DNA of 64,000 bases, taken from contig MCFE01000047.1 in the NCBI GenBank assembly GCA_002104905.1, positions 124,001 through 188,000 of the forward strand, read 5' to 3'. Both the position numbers and the translations under genes were made by a program. This document shows positions 32,927 through 46,694 of the stretch, in pieces (within the stretch, counting starts at the first letter, position 1; each line of letters opens with the position of its first letter). The notes beneath the pieces are model-generated. The model was not told where the DNA came from. It saw nothing but the letters and a program-made list of their open reading frames with translations, and searched no databases. Source of the stretch: Basidiobolus meristosporus CBS 931.73 (Eukaryota > Basidiobolomycota > Basidiobolomycetes > Basidiobolales > Basidiobolaceae).

Positions 32927-35900
32927 TTACATTTGTCCTTGTAGTATCATCTCAATGACCCCGTTGATGTAGTCTTTTCGTGGCGTGAGATCTATGTTGA
33001 ATACGCTGCTCAGTTGCTCTCTGACCTGCTTCTTTGTGATCCTCATGAGGTTTGCATTCTGAAGAATCCGTTTCGTTTCAGCAACCAATTCGTCATCACC
33101 AGGAAATATGACTGATGCATTCTGGGCCATATATGGCGAGTAGGGATCCATCTCACTCGTGGGTCGGGAGGCTGGAGGAACGTATGGTGAGGCTACTGTG
33201 TAGGGCGATATGATCTGCTGGCCATAGTTATGTGCCCCAGTCATGTAAGAGCTTCTCGGCTCGGACATGGCGTCATGAGGATATGGCGAATAACTTGTGG
33301 GATAATACTCAGAGCCCGCTCCATAACCGCTAACCACTGATCCGGCATATCCTGGAGGAGCCGGGGATCTTGAGCGTGATGGTGATCTAGCTTGGTGAAT
33401 GGATTGATGTACAGAGGGAGCGGCCCCACGGATTCTGGAATGCTCTCTTGGATACGGGTCTAATTGAGACCCATAGGCCCCATACTGTGAGCCACTGTGG
33501 ATGGACATTGCATCTATCTGGCTCCCTCCGAAATGCTGATGTGAGTTGCGAGTACCATATGAGTCTTTGGATATGCTGGAGCCTGCTTCCCAAGCTTCCT
33601 GTTCAAATTGACTCCACTTCTTCATTGGGATCGATTTCGGATCGAATGGCTCTTCATTTGACACAATCTTCTTCTCTCCTTTATCGCCCAGTACAACACG
33701 CGTATTTCCCCAGCTGAAGTCATCAAAGTGCCAGAACGAGTACAAAGGAATGGCAAACGAGAACAGGGGCATGGCTAAGAGATAGATAATCATCCAACCA
33801 ATATGCTGCCATTGTCGCTTGAGGATGAAAATCACGGCCTGTAACCCATAAACAACCCCAAACATGATCAAAGCTACTTTGCTCAGGTCACTGATATGGA
33901 AGATGGCGGCTATGATCAGGTAGAATAGATATACAACTGTCGCTGGCATGATCAGTGTTCCGAATAAGTCCAAGAAAACCACAAATCGCATTGAGAAGCA
34001 GCAGAAGCCACATAAATCGGGCAGAAATAGCAGTTCGAACAGATTATGCACAGTCGAATTGATCCAACGACGACGCTGTGACAGCAGAATCTCCCATTTT
34101 TCCGGAGCCACAGTCAAACATACGGCATCAGGAGTGAATTTCATCTTATACTGAGGGAAGTGCTTCAACATCAAAGTTGTAAGGTACCGATCTTCGCCCA
34201 GAGAGAGCAGGTTTTTCTTGTGAAGCGTATCTACGTTGTTTTCCGAATACTCCTCAATTACCTGGGTAGCAATAATCAGGGGAGAGCCCTTGGTTGTTCG
34301 AATTCGATACATGCAGAAGCAGCCTGGTAAGCATGTTACACTTCCAAACAGACTCTCGAAGGCTTTCGCCAGATGGTGAGAGATATAGTACTCATAGACC
34401 TGAATCATGGTGGCCCAGGAAAATCCTTCGTTTGCCAACTGTGTCTCTCCACACAAACCGATAAGGCGGGCATCATGTATCATGCAGGCTATCAATCGCG
34501 TCATCGAGTCTGGGAGCACCTCAGTATCCGCATCAACCATTAAAACGTACTCATAAAAGGCTGGATTGACTCCAATAACGTTTTTGATGTGGTGATAGAT
34601 TTCGAGATCAAGTGGAGACATTTCAGCATCGAAGTGTACACGGTTCAGGAAATTCATCAATATGATTTGCGAGTCTCGTTTTCCACGATTGCCTGGTCTA
34701 CTGCGCTCGGAAGGCTTACCAACTTTGGCGACAACAACATAAGGAACAACATGGCCTTCGTACTCGTAGAGGCCAGAGTACACCTTGCCCATGTTATGTT
34801 GCGAATTTCCCTCGCCTATACTTTGGAAGCTAAACGGTTCGGGGTCGTAGTTGGGATCAACTCCGAGAATATCGCAAACAATTTTCGGTGTCGGACGATC
34901 GTTACCGCTTCCAATGATCATACCGTCCGCAATAATAAACAAGAGCTTGCGTTTGTCGTCATAGTCCAGCCCAGCAAGAGAGTCGATGGTCTTTCGCAAA
35001 GAGTCTTCTCCCTCGGTATAGCACGGGACCTGGCAGATAACAAACTTGTCAAGGTCTTCTGGCCTCCGTTTTGACCCCAGCTGAAGAGCGGCAAGAAACT
35101 TGATCACGATCACGGCGCAAAGAATGGCAGCGAAGCCGACAGGGATCCAATACGCGACCATGCACTGAACACTCTTACGAGTATCTACCACTCCAATATA
35201 GAATGCCTTGTTCAAGCAGTTCATCGTTAGAGCCCTGGTCTGTGCGTCCAACTTCACCTTTTCCTTCCAGATCTTCGTAAGATCCGGGCCCAGCTCGGGA
35301 TTTTTGAACATCTGGTATACCTGATTATCCAGAAAATGAAAGTCGGGTACTCCAGCACTGGAAATCGAGTTCTTGTCAAGTGTAAGGAAGTAGAGGGAGA
35401 GATCGTATATTTTGCCATCGATGATGCCCCATTGACGACTTCCCGTCTTGGCGGCATCGGCTATATCTTTGGTCTCAAAGGCAATATCCCCCTTTTCCAT
35501 CATCTTCATTTTTGGTAGAGCAACATCATAAAACCACGTTGGGCTAGCCAAGTTACTGGTACGATCCGGGGTCTTCTGGCCTGTGACATGTGGCACCAGA
35601 TCTACAGTTCCGTTGGTGGTCAGTTCCATTCTTTGGTCGGTAACAAGCCCCTCGCACATTGTACTCAGGGGGATGGAGAACGCATTTCCAACATCTTGAC
35701 CTCCGTACGCTTCCATTTGATCATAGCGAGCACCAGTCGGGTTTTGGATATTCTTGCCATGGTTTTGCATCGAAAAATCCGATATGTCGTAGACTTTCCC
35801 CTTCATGTACACGTACAAATCCCCCTTGCCCGTGTGGTACCCAACGTCAGTTTCATTGTAATAGTAAACTCTGGGGCATAGCATCAAGCCCAGCCCTATG

Positions 35901-38759
35901 ATGAAGAACATCATGATCCCCCAGAGAAACATAATGATGAGGCATAGCGCAACCTTTTCTCTCCAAGCTATCTGGATGTCTGGGCGCTTGAGACCACATG
36001 CCGAAAGCATAAAGGTAGGAATCCACCACGTCAGGGTCCAGGTGGTTCCCAGCCAGCACTTACGAACTCGAGTGACTGGTTTGACTTCAATCACCTGTTC
36101 ATTTGGCTTTATGCCAGTCTCGGAATGATCTACCTTAGTGAGCTCGATACCATTATTGGCATATCTATATAAATGGTTAATATCGAAGTTGCCGCGATTG
36201 CTTCAAAGATTTTGCTTACTTGGATATTTGGTTCTTGGAATCATACTCGCTGCTCATGATACTGTTATCGTCATCACCATAATGCCCGTAAGCTCCATGA
36301 TAATTGCGATGGGCCTCGTAAGGATCTTCGCTGACAAAACTTGCCCCATCGTCGTAGTAGCGAGAATGCAGAGCTGGGTGATTTCCGGCCGTGAGAAACT
36401 CACTCCCGTGGCGGTTGTTTAGGCCGGACATCAGGGATTCATTATCACCAGAGACGCCGCCCTTTAATGCTGCACGCTGGTCTTTCTCCACACTTCTGAG
36501 GCTGTCCTCGAGTCGCTTCCAGGTATTTTCACTCAGAAAGACCTTACTGCTATTTCCGACCATAACATCAATATCGCTCCAACCGCTTATCGCCTTTACC
36601 GCCTCAATTTTCTGAACATTGCTCCGGTTTTCATCGAGACCAAGTTGCTCAAATATTGGCTGGTACCTGTCGAGGAATTCCGAAAACTCATAACTCGCTG
36701 TGAAGTAGAAGCCCAGTCTTTTTGTTATATCGGTGAGCGAATAGGATTCGATCTGAGTTCTGACACTCTTGACATCAAAACCGAGATGATCCGGACTCGG
36801 ATTTATGTGAACGATATGCCAAATCTTGGTCTCTTCGATTGTGGTGAATAGCTCGTTCAAGGTGGAATTCAGTTGAGCCATGACAGTGGTGGACTTCGTG
36901 GGCGTCTTGTTGGCGGGCTTCCTAGGATCGTCGGACTTCTTATATCTACGACTTGGCTGCCTCATTGGCTTTGTAGGGTGTTGTGCTGAAATCACAGTGT
37001 TTTTGTTACGGGGATGAGTCTCTGTAGCCACGGCAGCACTACTAAATAGTTCTTTGATGAAGGGGTTTGAGCTTGCGACGTTCCCTCGAAACAAATTGAC
37101 AAAGTCTGCGGAGAGTACATCTAAATTTTTCTCGCTGAACGAGCCAGTTGAATATTCTATACGGGCCTGCAAAGTGTCTGATCGCAAAGTGGGTAGCAGG
37201 TACGTCTACATGTAGCATGAATGGATGTCCTCTGAAGGAACTTTGAATAACAGAGCCAAGAGATTCCTTTTCATCTCGTTTTTCATCATGTGCATGTTCG
37301 TCTATAAGAGACATCAGGCTTCTGTCTGCTCCAGGATCCCCTTGGCCACACAACAGCTCAATACATTTGGTGTTATCGCCATAGTTTATCTTGGGTAGGC
37401 TGATCCCTTCGCTGGCCATCTCGGCATTTATCCCGACGGAGTCATCAAAGATGGACTTCAAAATGAATTGTTCCAATTTTTCATTGGCGAAGTTGATGCA
37501 GAATCCCTCAAAATGATTTTCCTTCGAGTGTTGGAAACCAAACTGATCCAGGACTCCAATGAAGTTCGCTACCTTTTCCTGACATATGCGGCCGTTGATG
37601 GCCTCAACCAGCCATGTGAAAAGAAGCGAGTACAAACCACGAGACAAGGAGTCACGTTGCTCCCTAGCTGCCTTGGCATCTAGAAATACGGTACATATGT
37701 CTTTTCCTATCATGACAGACTTGAAAGTCAAGGTGTCGCTGAGTGATGAGACGGATATTCCCAGGAACTCAGCAATGATCTCCAGAAGATCCTGATTCTT
37801 GATGGAGCATGAGTCCTGAGTTTCTTGGTCAACAAACTCCAAGTTTCCTAGGTGAAGGATAACGGATAGAAGGCGGAAGATTTGGAGTTGTACTTTGGTC
37901 TTAAGGCCAAGGGTTTTCATGGATTCCTTAAGCTCATTGAAACGTGCTTGGTCATCGACATCTGGGATCCGATAACACTGAGTTCTCGATAAATAGTTGA
38001 AGTGGGTAGGCTCCTGAAGATGTAGATGGGTTTTCTCTTCAGAATTGGCACCAAGCAGTAGATAATAGAATATGTTGAAGCTTCTCTCATCCTTAGCCGC
38101 ACTCGTAACTCGGGACTTTTCCAAGAGGTAAGTTAAAGTTTTTGTTCCAATGACTCTACCTCGTTCGTTATACTGAACTTCCTGGAACATCCCATATCTA
38201 GATGCGTTGGGATTTTGAAGCGTCTTAGCGTTACCGAATGCCTCCAGTACATTTTGTGCCACTTGCACCTGTTCGTGAATCCTTGAATCTTTCTTGGAAT
38301 TGGTAAGGTTACAAAACTGCTTCAAGAGGAGCTTATATGACTCGGTCTTTCCACTTCCAGTAATTCCACTGGCAAGGATATGTTAGTCAAGGAATCCATC
38401 GGCATCATTACGACTTATAGCACTTACCTGAGTAATACAGTTTGATCCTGGCCAGTCCTGCGAAGGTGGAGATATGCTTTGGCGGCAAGCTCATATATAT
38501 GACATGGCAGATTTTGGGCATTCCCGGTAGTATTTCGATAGCATGCTTCAACGTACTTCTGAGCATTTTCATCAGCATAGATATCCAGCTGTTGCGATGG
38601 GTTAACAGAAACCAGAATCGAGCTATTAATCCTAATATAGGGAGCTTTTAACTCATATTGGTGCTTAAGGGATTCAACCACGATATCATCAGATATATTC
38701 TCAAGCAACGTTAGATCTAGGGTATATGGTGATTCCGGAGAAGTCTCCGTTGCTGACAT
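32927..38759 (-). CDS. Class V-type chitin synthase with myosin motor-like head, one frame break
   Basis: Three exons (38428-38759, 36220-38368, 32927-36164) give about 1905 residues. The head is a degenerate myosin motor with an intact P-loop GITGSGKTESY. After a Ser/Arg-rich linker come membrane spans (WTLTWWIPTFML), a cytochrome-b5-like segment (YVYMKGKVYDISDFS), the GT2 catalytic core with VDADTEVLPD, LGEDRYLTT and QRRRW, a cluster of C-terminal membrane spans, and a DEK_C domain (KKQVREQLSSVF). Such enzymes lay down chitin at hyphal tips. In the head, FAIRHFAGP and the following EYSTGSFSEKNLD lie in frames one base apart at about 37161, so the gene as given is broken; splicing does not repair it without losing the conserved block. 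Confidence 0.95.
37155..37165 (-). other. Apparent +1 frame break in chitin synthase motor head
   Basis: Minus-strand codons run ...GGC CCG, then one surplus T (37161), then ATA GAA TAT. Skipping the T gives HFAGPIEYS, the length expected from the HYxGPVTYS block of this family. The exon is exactly one base too long for its splice phases. Confidence 0.7.
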
Positions 38760-39752
38760 TGTATCTATAATTTTCAATCTGGAGGAGTCTATGAGGAGGG
38801 GAACAACGACAGGGTATGTGGAAGCGAGTCAAAATTCAGAAAGAGACTACGAGAACAAAAACGGAAAGCGAGTTAATTATATTCGATCGGGTGGTGTGGA
38901 AAAATCTATTGTGGAAAAGAAGGGAATTAAGGGTTGTAGTAAATACAAAGAAAGGGAGGACAATGGCTAGTCAGAAAGGAGTAACAGTTTTAACCAAGAC
39001 AAAAAGGAGTCCCCGAATGGAACAGTAGAATCGGACAGGTGCAGGTAGAATAAAAATAAGGGTTAAGGAGTGAAGGACATTTGACTACATATGCACATTT
39101 TTGTGGTGATTGTCCGGTAACTGACAGTGGCTTTATTCTCCTTACCTGAAAGCTAGATTGATGGTCTATAAGCACAAACTGTAAGCATATCCATAGGCAT
39201 TCCAGAGGAAATATCCGAAAGCATGATGCTAGCCATACATCTCATGAGCGTTGACCTTTGAGGATAACGAAACATATACCCGATGTGAATGGACCTTTTA
39301 ATTTGTGTATCCAACAGACCGTTCAATAAATGCTGCCAGTATTTTCTTAGCATTAATCTTCGATCTGGCTGTTGGAATAAGAATCTCAGCCAATACAATA
39401 TCTTACACATGTCCCCTATGCAGATGATGTATTTAAAGTAAGAATGACTGAATCCTTTGTCTTATACTGAGGATCATTGAGTGACTTGCGATAAGGGGAT
39501 TGCTTAGCCGCATATAGTTACATCCATTGAATACGCCTGCATTTCACTACTTCGCTAACTCCTTTTTATCAATAGACACATCTGCCAGACTCTTTGACAT
39601 TGCTCTCTATCTTCTGGCTCTTGAATCACCGACGGCAATCTTTCAAAGCAGTTTGGATACCTCTCGCCATACCTTAACTACCCACTGCGAACGGTGATTT
39701 CCAGTGAGTTCATTTATTTGCCCAATACTGTTGGTTCTGCTATTCATCAAGC
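38760..39752. other. Intergenic region upstream of chitin synthase
   Basis: About 1 kb with no supported gene. An 85-codon minus-strand frame at 39153-39410 starts with ATG but shows no recognisable motif and no splice support. Confidence 0.45.
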
Positions 39753-40884
39753 TTGCTTTGGCTAGTGTCTGCGAAGATTAGCAAAGAGGACTCCTTCCCC
39801 CCACAGAACCCAATCACGCCCGTTCGTATCGCTCTACTAGTCCTGATTCTTGCCTTTTTCTCGGGGTACACCTTTTTTCTTGTCTTGAAGCGAAGTGACT
39901 CGTATTACACCCCGCTGATTCAACGGCTTGTTTACGAGCCTGAATATTTATCACCGCCCGGTATGAAAGATTTTATTTGTGCTTACATAATGGAATAGTG
40001 ATCGATTGGTAATCCCGAGGGAGCATTGTTTGGATATTGGCATTTACTGAATTTTGGTAATTGCTAGATGTACGCATTTGTACGGAGGCCCAAGGCAGCC
40101 TGGACCTAAGTGTTAGTTACGGGCCAGGAGATCTAGGCGTGGGATTTTCGGCGGCCGAGACGATCGAGACCGAGCTAGCTAACGAAACTCAGCCATGGCA
40201 TCAATGCTACCTCCTTCGACCCAAGGTTTCGCTACGCCTGGCCAGAGACAATACTGGGAAATCACTGATCCGAATCACCTTGAAACCTCAGTCTCCATCA
40301 AATGAACCAGAAATAAATCAGTTTTACCTCGGAATAGGAACTGATCGAGTGATACCCACGCCCTTGTCCATGCTTCAGTCTTGGTTGCTGAGCTACTCCC
40401 AATCATTGCACACTACCCTTGGTAATATCACCACGAATCATTTCTCCTACACGTTGCTACCCGCTGCTACCTCGCAACTCTGTACCTTGGACATTGCACC
40501 CCAAACATTCACTCTGGTTCATACAATTGAGAGGCCCTCGTTTCTGAACGTGGAGTTTCTTGGTCATGTATTCAGCGGGTTGCTTTTCAGCCTCACCTTA
40601 TACGTGGTTCTGTTCGGCTTGGGAAGGTATAGAAGCTGGGGAGTGGTGCAGACCGTTCTAAACAGGAACCCGGTGTCAAATTTGGTGAATTCCGACCCAT
40701 TGACATTTAGCGAGAATGGTGCAGGTAAGTAGTGGGCCTTCTTCTGATATACGGTTGCTGATACTTGTCCTTTCCTTTCACAGAGCTATCTCTAGAGCAT
40801 CGACTGGATGAAGTGGAGAGACTCATGTGTCTCTATCTCTCTAAAGCTGATAAGGTTGTGAAACCAAATCGAGGTGGATATTGA
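39753..40884 (+). CDS. Unknown two-TM membrane protein (5' end uncertain)
   Basis: Three exons (about 39753-39960, 40068-40724, 40784-40884) are joined by clean GT-AG introns. The N-terminal part has a membrane span (IALLVLILAFFSGYTFFLVL), then a roughly 190-residue hydrophilic domain with one N-glycosylation-type NIT site, a second span (HVFSGLLFSLTLYVVLFGL) and a short cytosolic tail. No ATG precedes the first exon in frame; a GGCTAG acceptor at about 39761-39766 suggests an unseen upstream exon. The family is not recognised. Confidence 0.65.
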
Positions 40885-41152
40885 TCTACCATTATGATTG
40901 AATTAAACTACGATCCATTAGTCTTTTACTGGTCTTGGGTATGGTAAAGGCACTATGGTGACAATTTTGTATTCTCACCAGCTTTGGTTATGACAGGGAT
41001 ATGGTTTAGTTGGCTTTTCATTTTCTATATCGAGTTACTCTAACGTGAACTACTAGGTGATGTTGTTTAGGTTAGGAGAAAACAAACACTGTATTAATAT
41101 TTAACCAAGATGAACAATTTGAAAAAAGATTGGGAACATTTCTTCCGCAACT

Positions 41153-43793
41153 CTATATAAAGTCTCCAAAGAGTTCCGGGATTTTGAGCTCACCCTTGTT
41201 GACTTTCTCGATGGTTCGCATCAGATCATAGTTGATCTCCTGTGACACATGAGAGTCATGCTTGTAGCTTGGGTGAGTTCGAACGAATTGACGGATCCAA
41301 GTAGCAGTGGTCATCAAAGTGCCTAAATTCAGGGTCAATATTTGAACATATTATCTACTACTTTAGAGCGTTGATCTAGTTTTACCATCAGCACGGCATT
41401 TGATGAAATCGAGATAGCGTCCAAGAGTGCGGCGGGTTTCAATATCAACGTTGAGTGAATTAAGATATGAGTTGACGATAGGAATCAGTCCAGGGAAACC
41501 ATCATCCTAAAAAAGCATCATTAGAAACAGAACTCGTAGAGCTCAAGTCTTAATCCGCTTTACCTTGCCGTTGATAATTTCATTGATAGTCATGAGCTCA
41601 TATTCATTTTCGACGTTGGTGCTGGCTTCATTCTGGCTATCATCTTGGAAAACATGCTTTCTGAAGTAGAACTTATGCTCACGAGCAGCGCCTCTCTTAT
41701 GAGCAGTCTTCATGTTTTCATCCACCTGAGATAGCGCAAGATTAGAACCGTTGGCTATTATCTCCATCGTTGGAAATATACCTTCGAGATGGGGATGTAG
41801 AAGTTCAGACCAAAGCTTAGAATAGCGCGAGTAAGCAAGACAATGAAAATAGCAAATGCGGCATTTTCAAAGTCAGTGAGCTGAATTTCCATTGACCGGA
41901 ATTCAACTCTCCATCCAATGGGTGAGTTTGGTGGAGGAGGCTTGAAACGCATAGTTTGCCAATTAGTGGATTGAAGATTCTGCGGATGAGGAGCATCGAT
42001 AAGTTAATGACATCACCAAGGAACGCTGTTATGCAGCAGTGAATACCTCGAAGTGATCAGAGGAGACTTCATCATCTTGATCCAGGAGCTCTTCGAAGAT
42101 CACCAAAGGATCGCGAATAAACAGATGGGCCACATGTCTTGCCAATTGCTCATCGACCCCTGCATAACAACGCGATAAAGAATACCTTGATCAGATTGGC
42201 TTTAGATCTCGAAATCAAACCAACACACTTACCATTATCCATGAGCTCCTGGCAAATCTGTTCGTCAAGTACTAATGGGATATCGTTATATTCGGGCTTG
42301 TACATGCTGTCAGTCGAAAGATAGCTATCAATGGAGTCGTAGCGTGACTTTGGAATGGCAAATTTGCTGTTTTTCAGTGGCTGCCAACCAGAAAATCTCT
42401 TAGTACATCGTGCTAGTAAGCTTTGATCCCGATTTAGTTACCTCTAGACCTCTCTCTTCACGAGTACGATCATCGACACTCTGAGCAATGACATTCCAAC
42501 GGCAGTCAACATCGGCAAGATACCCACGATACACCGGGGCTGCGGCAGTCAGAGCAAGCTAGTTGAGAAGTTAGAAAGTTGAATGGTTAGCAATTACTAA
42601 ACTCTACAAACCATAATGGGGCCCACAGTTGCAAGGTGATCGTAAAGTCTTCTAGCTTCGTCAATATTGCAAGCTTGGAAAGTGATTTGGAGGCAACAAC
42701 AACCCATGCCAAAGCACATTGCATCCATATAAATATGGTCCGGAAGTGCAGCACCTTCTCCGGCCTCCTTATCTTCAGGGAAGACATCTCTGTCATGAGG
42801 GATGGTTGGATCGATGAAAGGTTTTGGAGTGTTGGTATCATGGAAAATTGGCATATTGATGGCAACTTTAGCTTGACGCCGCTTTCTGATATTGGCAGTA
42901 AGAGTGCTAAGGTATTTCCGTTGAAGTTAGGGGTGTATGTCAGGGAAAACAAGAAGTGTAATCGAGACTCTTACGGGAATCTAGCATGTGGATTGATAAT
43001 CTCGTCAGGAACAAACATACTTCTAGCAGCGACTCCCTTAGGCTCATAGTATGGAGTCAGAAACTCACCCGGGCACCCAAGACGAGGGAAGCTGGTGACA
43101 GTAAGAGGATACTCGTTCTCTTTCATGTACTGCATGACTGTATTTCTCCTGTAAAGTTGAAGTGATGTGAATAAATAAACGATCTAGTACTCCTCCCTCC
43201 GTATCATTGCCTAAAAACCCACCGGAGTACCATGTTCTTCTCCACCAACAACAGGTCATCCAAAGTACCTCCGTATGGAGCACCAGGAGTACCTATAAGT
43301 CACAGTTAGTTAATCCATATCACCCGAATTTTCTCAAAAGATATACCTTCAAGCATATATCGACCATATTCTGGTCTCCAGGAGGTTTCTACGACAATAC
43401 TTCACAATGCTTCGGATTAATACAAAGGACGAGGGGATTCCTTGGTACCGAAAATATTACTCTGGGTTGGTTGCTGCCTCAATTTCGCTTTTCTGAAGTT
43501 CATTTATCAAGTCAAAAGCGCGAAGAGAAAGCCGAGCATTCTTGTTTTCGTGGTCGTAATCAACCACCATATACTCAATCTTAACAGATAAAGGCAAGCT
43601 AAGCAAATGCTGTAGACACACAACCACCAACAATAAAACAAACCTCGTCTCCCCACAGTAGGTGGTCCTTCTTTCTGTCCTTTAGCTTGTGATAGATAGA
43701 AAGGAATTGCTTGATTCCATGACTACGGACGTGATCAGCATATTTCTTTGCTTCGTCCCATTGCATAGGTGTACCGAGTGAAAGAAGACCCAT
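41153..43793 (-). CDS. GSH1: Glutamate-cysteine ligase catalytic subunit
   Basis: About 13 short exons encode the first enzyme of glutathione synthesis (glutamate + cysteine + ATP). The start [20 protein letters not shown] is the conserved N-terminus. Further matches are [75 protein letters not shown] and [20 protein letters not shown]. All introns I traced are GT-AG. The C-terminus ends ELFGDFI. I did not fix every exon boundary. Confidence 0.94.
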
Positions 43794-44841
43794 CTTATCA
43801 AATTCTGGATTGTGGTTCGAGGTTAACGGGAATATTAGATAGCACTTTCTCCTGGAGTAGAACTTACACTGAAGGCTGCACTTCAAGGATGCTTGCTCAG
43901 TGGAAAGCGGAACAAGGAATAACTTTCCAAGAATCACTACTTGATTACAAATATCGAGTAGCTAGGAACTAAATCGAACAATTCGGTCTTGATTTGTTAT
44001 CAAATTTTGAGATCTCCCAGTCTATGGATGCTAAATTTGATTTACATTAATAAGCAAGCCTCTCGAGACTGTCAAACCTTGAAATTCATATCCTAGCGAG
44101 GAGGGCGCATACTCAAGAACGGGAATGTTTCATAAAGAGGAGTGATTAGGATACGAAATCCAGTGTTATTTCGAAGACCTCTTTGACCTTCTCGTCAAGG
44201 GCGCAAATAGCGCAATAGTCTAGTTTCTTATCGGAACTTGAAGTACAATATTAGTGAGGATCAATGGTCTGATTATCTATTCTAAGATTAAACCTGTGGC
44301 CAATAGCGAGGTCAGTGGGCGATTCCTAATTAGTGAAACTGCAAAACGGGGATTTTGCATTTCTATAAAGTCACAGCGGTAAGAATTTGTAAGAAAACGA
44401 ATAGATTGCGACATCTCCAATGCTGCTTTCAATCCCATCTACATATATACGCGCCAAGTACCAACTTTAGCGAGCGCACTTATCTAACCTCTTGGGAGAT
44501 GCAGAGTGGCATTCGGTCCATATCACAATTCAGTGTCGTTTAGGTGCGGCGCTCAAATTTGGGAGAACCTTCGAGAGTGGCTGTTCTACAATTGAGGGCT
44601 ATAACACTCATTATGACAGGTTTGGTGGTTAAATATCTAGAGATGGTGGAAAGACCGAGTTGAAGCTATTCGGCAAAAGACGCTGATTTCGGCACACTGT
44701 CGAGACAAAGATCATCATCCCCAGTCTGATAAGATTTGGGGAACATGATAAGATAAGAAAGATTAGAAAATAAGCTACTATATATTCCGTTAACCAGCAA
44801 ATTGCTCTGTAAAAAAGTTCTCGTCTTACTATTTTCCCACA
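43794..44841. promoter_or_regulatory. Divergent upstream region of GSH1 and ADE2
   Basis: About 1 kb between divergent starts. No gene and no recognisable element were found; A/T-rich blocks lie near 44030-44050 and 44730-44790. Confidence 0.35.
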
Positions 44842-46694
44842 ATGGATAGCCGAACTGTTGGTGTGTTGGGTGGAGGTCAACTAGGACGCATGCTCATTGA
44901 AGCAGCTAGTCGTCTCAATATCAATGTTGGTATTCTTGATTCCCCCGACGACGCTCCTGCCAAACAGATTGCTGCCAACGAGTTCCACGTCAAAGGTGAC
45001 TTCAAGGATCCCGCCAAAATCTCCGAGTTGGCCTCGAAGGTTGATGTTCTTACGGTTGAAATAGAGCACGTCAATACCGATATCCTGGAGGCGCTCGAGA
45101 AAGAGAAGAACATCATAATCCAGCCTTCCCCTGCTACCATCCGACTTATTCAAGACAAATATGTTCAGAAAGTTCACCTAAGCAAGTTCGGTATTCCCTT
45201 GCCTGGCTTCAAGGAAATCAACTCAGCAGAAGACCTGAAGGGCGTTGCTCAAGAGTGGGGGTATCCTGTTATGCTCAAATCTAAAACTCTCGCTTATGAT
45301 GGTCGTGGTAATGCAGTGGTTCGTTCCGAAGCTGATGTGGACGTAGCCATTGAGAAGCTTGGAGGAATAAGCAAGGGCTTGTATGTCGAACGCTGGGCCT
45401 CTTTTGTCAAAGAGCTCGCAGTTATGGTAACCAGATCCATCGATGGAACCGTAAGCTCATATCCTGTTGTGGAAACTATCCAACGTGACAACATATGCCA
45501 CCTTGTCATCGCTCCTGCCCAGATCAATGGAGCTGCGGCTCAAATGGCCAAGAAGGTTGCTGAAGATGCTATCAAGACTCTTGAAGGAGCTGGCATATTT
45601 GGTGTTGAGATGTTCTTAATGGAGGATGGTTAGTTGTAGGAGTTTTCTTATTTCCGACTAATTGGCTAATTGGTTGTTCTCTAGGAAGCATCTTGCTAAA
45701 CGAGATTGCCCCCAGACCCCACAATTCTGGACATTACACTATTGAGGCGTGTCACACTTCGCAATTTGAAAATCACTTACGTGCCATTCTCGGACTACCC
45801 CTAGGATCTACCGAGCTGAAGGTTCCAGTCGCTGCGATGGTAAACATTCTTGGAGGAAGTACTCTTGAGGAAACCCTCCAACCTTGCGCTGTTTCTCTCT
45901 CTACACCAGGTGCCACAGTGCACCTTTATGGCAAAAAAGAAAGTAGAAAAGGAAGAAAGATGGGCCATATCACTGTTGTTGCTGATAGCTCTCAACAGCT
46001 GAATGAGCGTCTCCAGCCCATTCTTGACACCATTCCTGCTGCCGAGGATGGATCCAAGAGTGAGCTTACCACCACTCCTATGGTTGGTGTAATCATGGGG
46101 TCTGATTCCGATCTTCCGTCCATGAAGGCCTGTGCTACCATCCTCCGTGATTTCAATGTTCCCTTCGAGCTGACGATTGTTAGCGCTCATCGTACCCCAG
46201 ACCGTATGATTGAATACGCCAAAACTGCTCACGAAAGAGGCATTAAGGTTATCATCGCGGCTGCTGGCGGTGCTGCTCATTTGCCAGGTTAGACACAAGT
46301 GAGCCACATTATCTAGGACCGAAACTGATCTAGTTCATTACCAATTAGGCATGGTAGCTGCTGTAACCCCACTTCCTGTAATTGGCGTCCCAATCCTGGG
46401 CAAAGTATTGGATGGGGTCGACTCCCTTTACTCCATCGTCCAAATGCCAGTAAGTTTCCGCTGGTCAATCTCAACCACTCATCAATGAAAAGCTAATCAT
46501 TCCTTTAGAGAGGAGTTCCTGTCGCGACTGTTGCTATCGGCAACTCGACTAATGCTGCCCTGTTGGCCATTCGCATGTTGGGTGCCTTTATTCCCAACTA
46601 CCTTGAGAAGATGATGAATTACCAAAGAACTATGGAGTCTGAGGTCATGACCAAGGTGGGTCGCCTCGATGAAATTGGTTGGGAGAATTATTAA
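44842..46694 (+). CDS. ADE2: Phosphoribosylaminoimidazole carboxylase (PurK-PurE fusion)
   Basis: Four exons (44842-45628, 45685-46287, 46349-46449, 46509-46694) give 558 residues. It carries out the carboxylation step of purine synthesis on AIR. The PurK-like ATP-grasp half begins [19 protein letters not shown] and includes [13 protein letters not shown] and [16 protein letters not shown]. The PurE-like half begins [15 protein letters not shown] and includes [10 protein letters not shown] and [12 protein letters not shown]. Fusion in this order is the fungal form. Confidence 0.97.

Noticed and set aside
34290-34310. GTTCGAAT strings that resemble tRNA T-loops (also near 6303)
   Set aside because: They are inside or next to coding sequence and no cloverleaf partner stems are present.
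37162-37204. A 43-base intron that would repair the chitin synthase frame
   Set aside because: It would delete the conserved FAIRHFAGP block of the motor head, which is clearly coding.
39153-39410. 85-codon minus-strand frame upstream of chitin synthase
   Set aside because: It starts with ATG but has no recognisable domain, no splice support and an unusual composition; it is probably chance.
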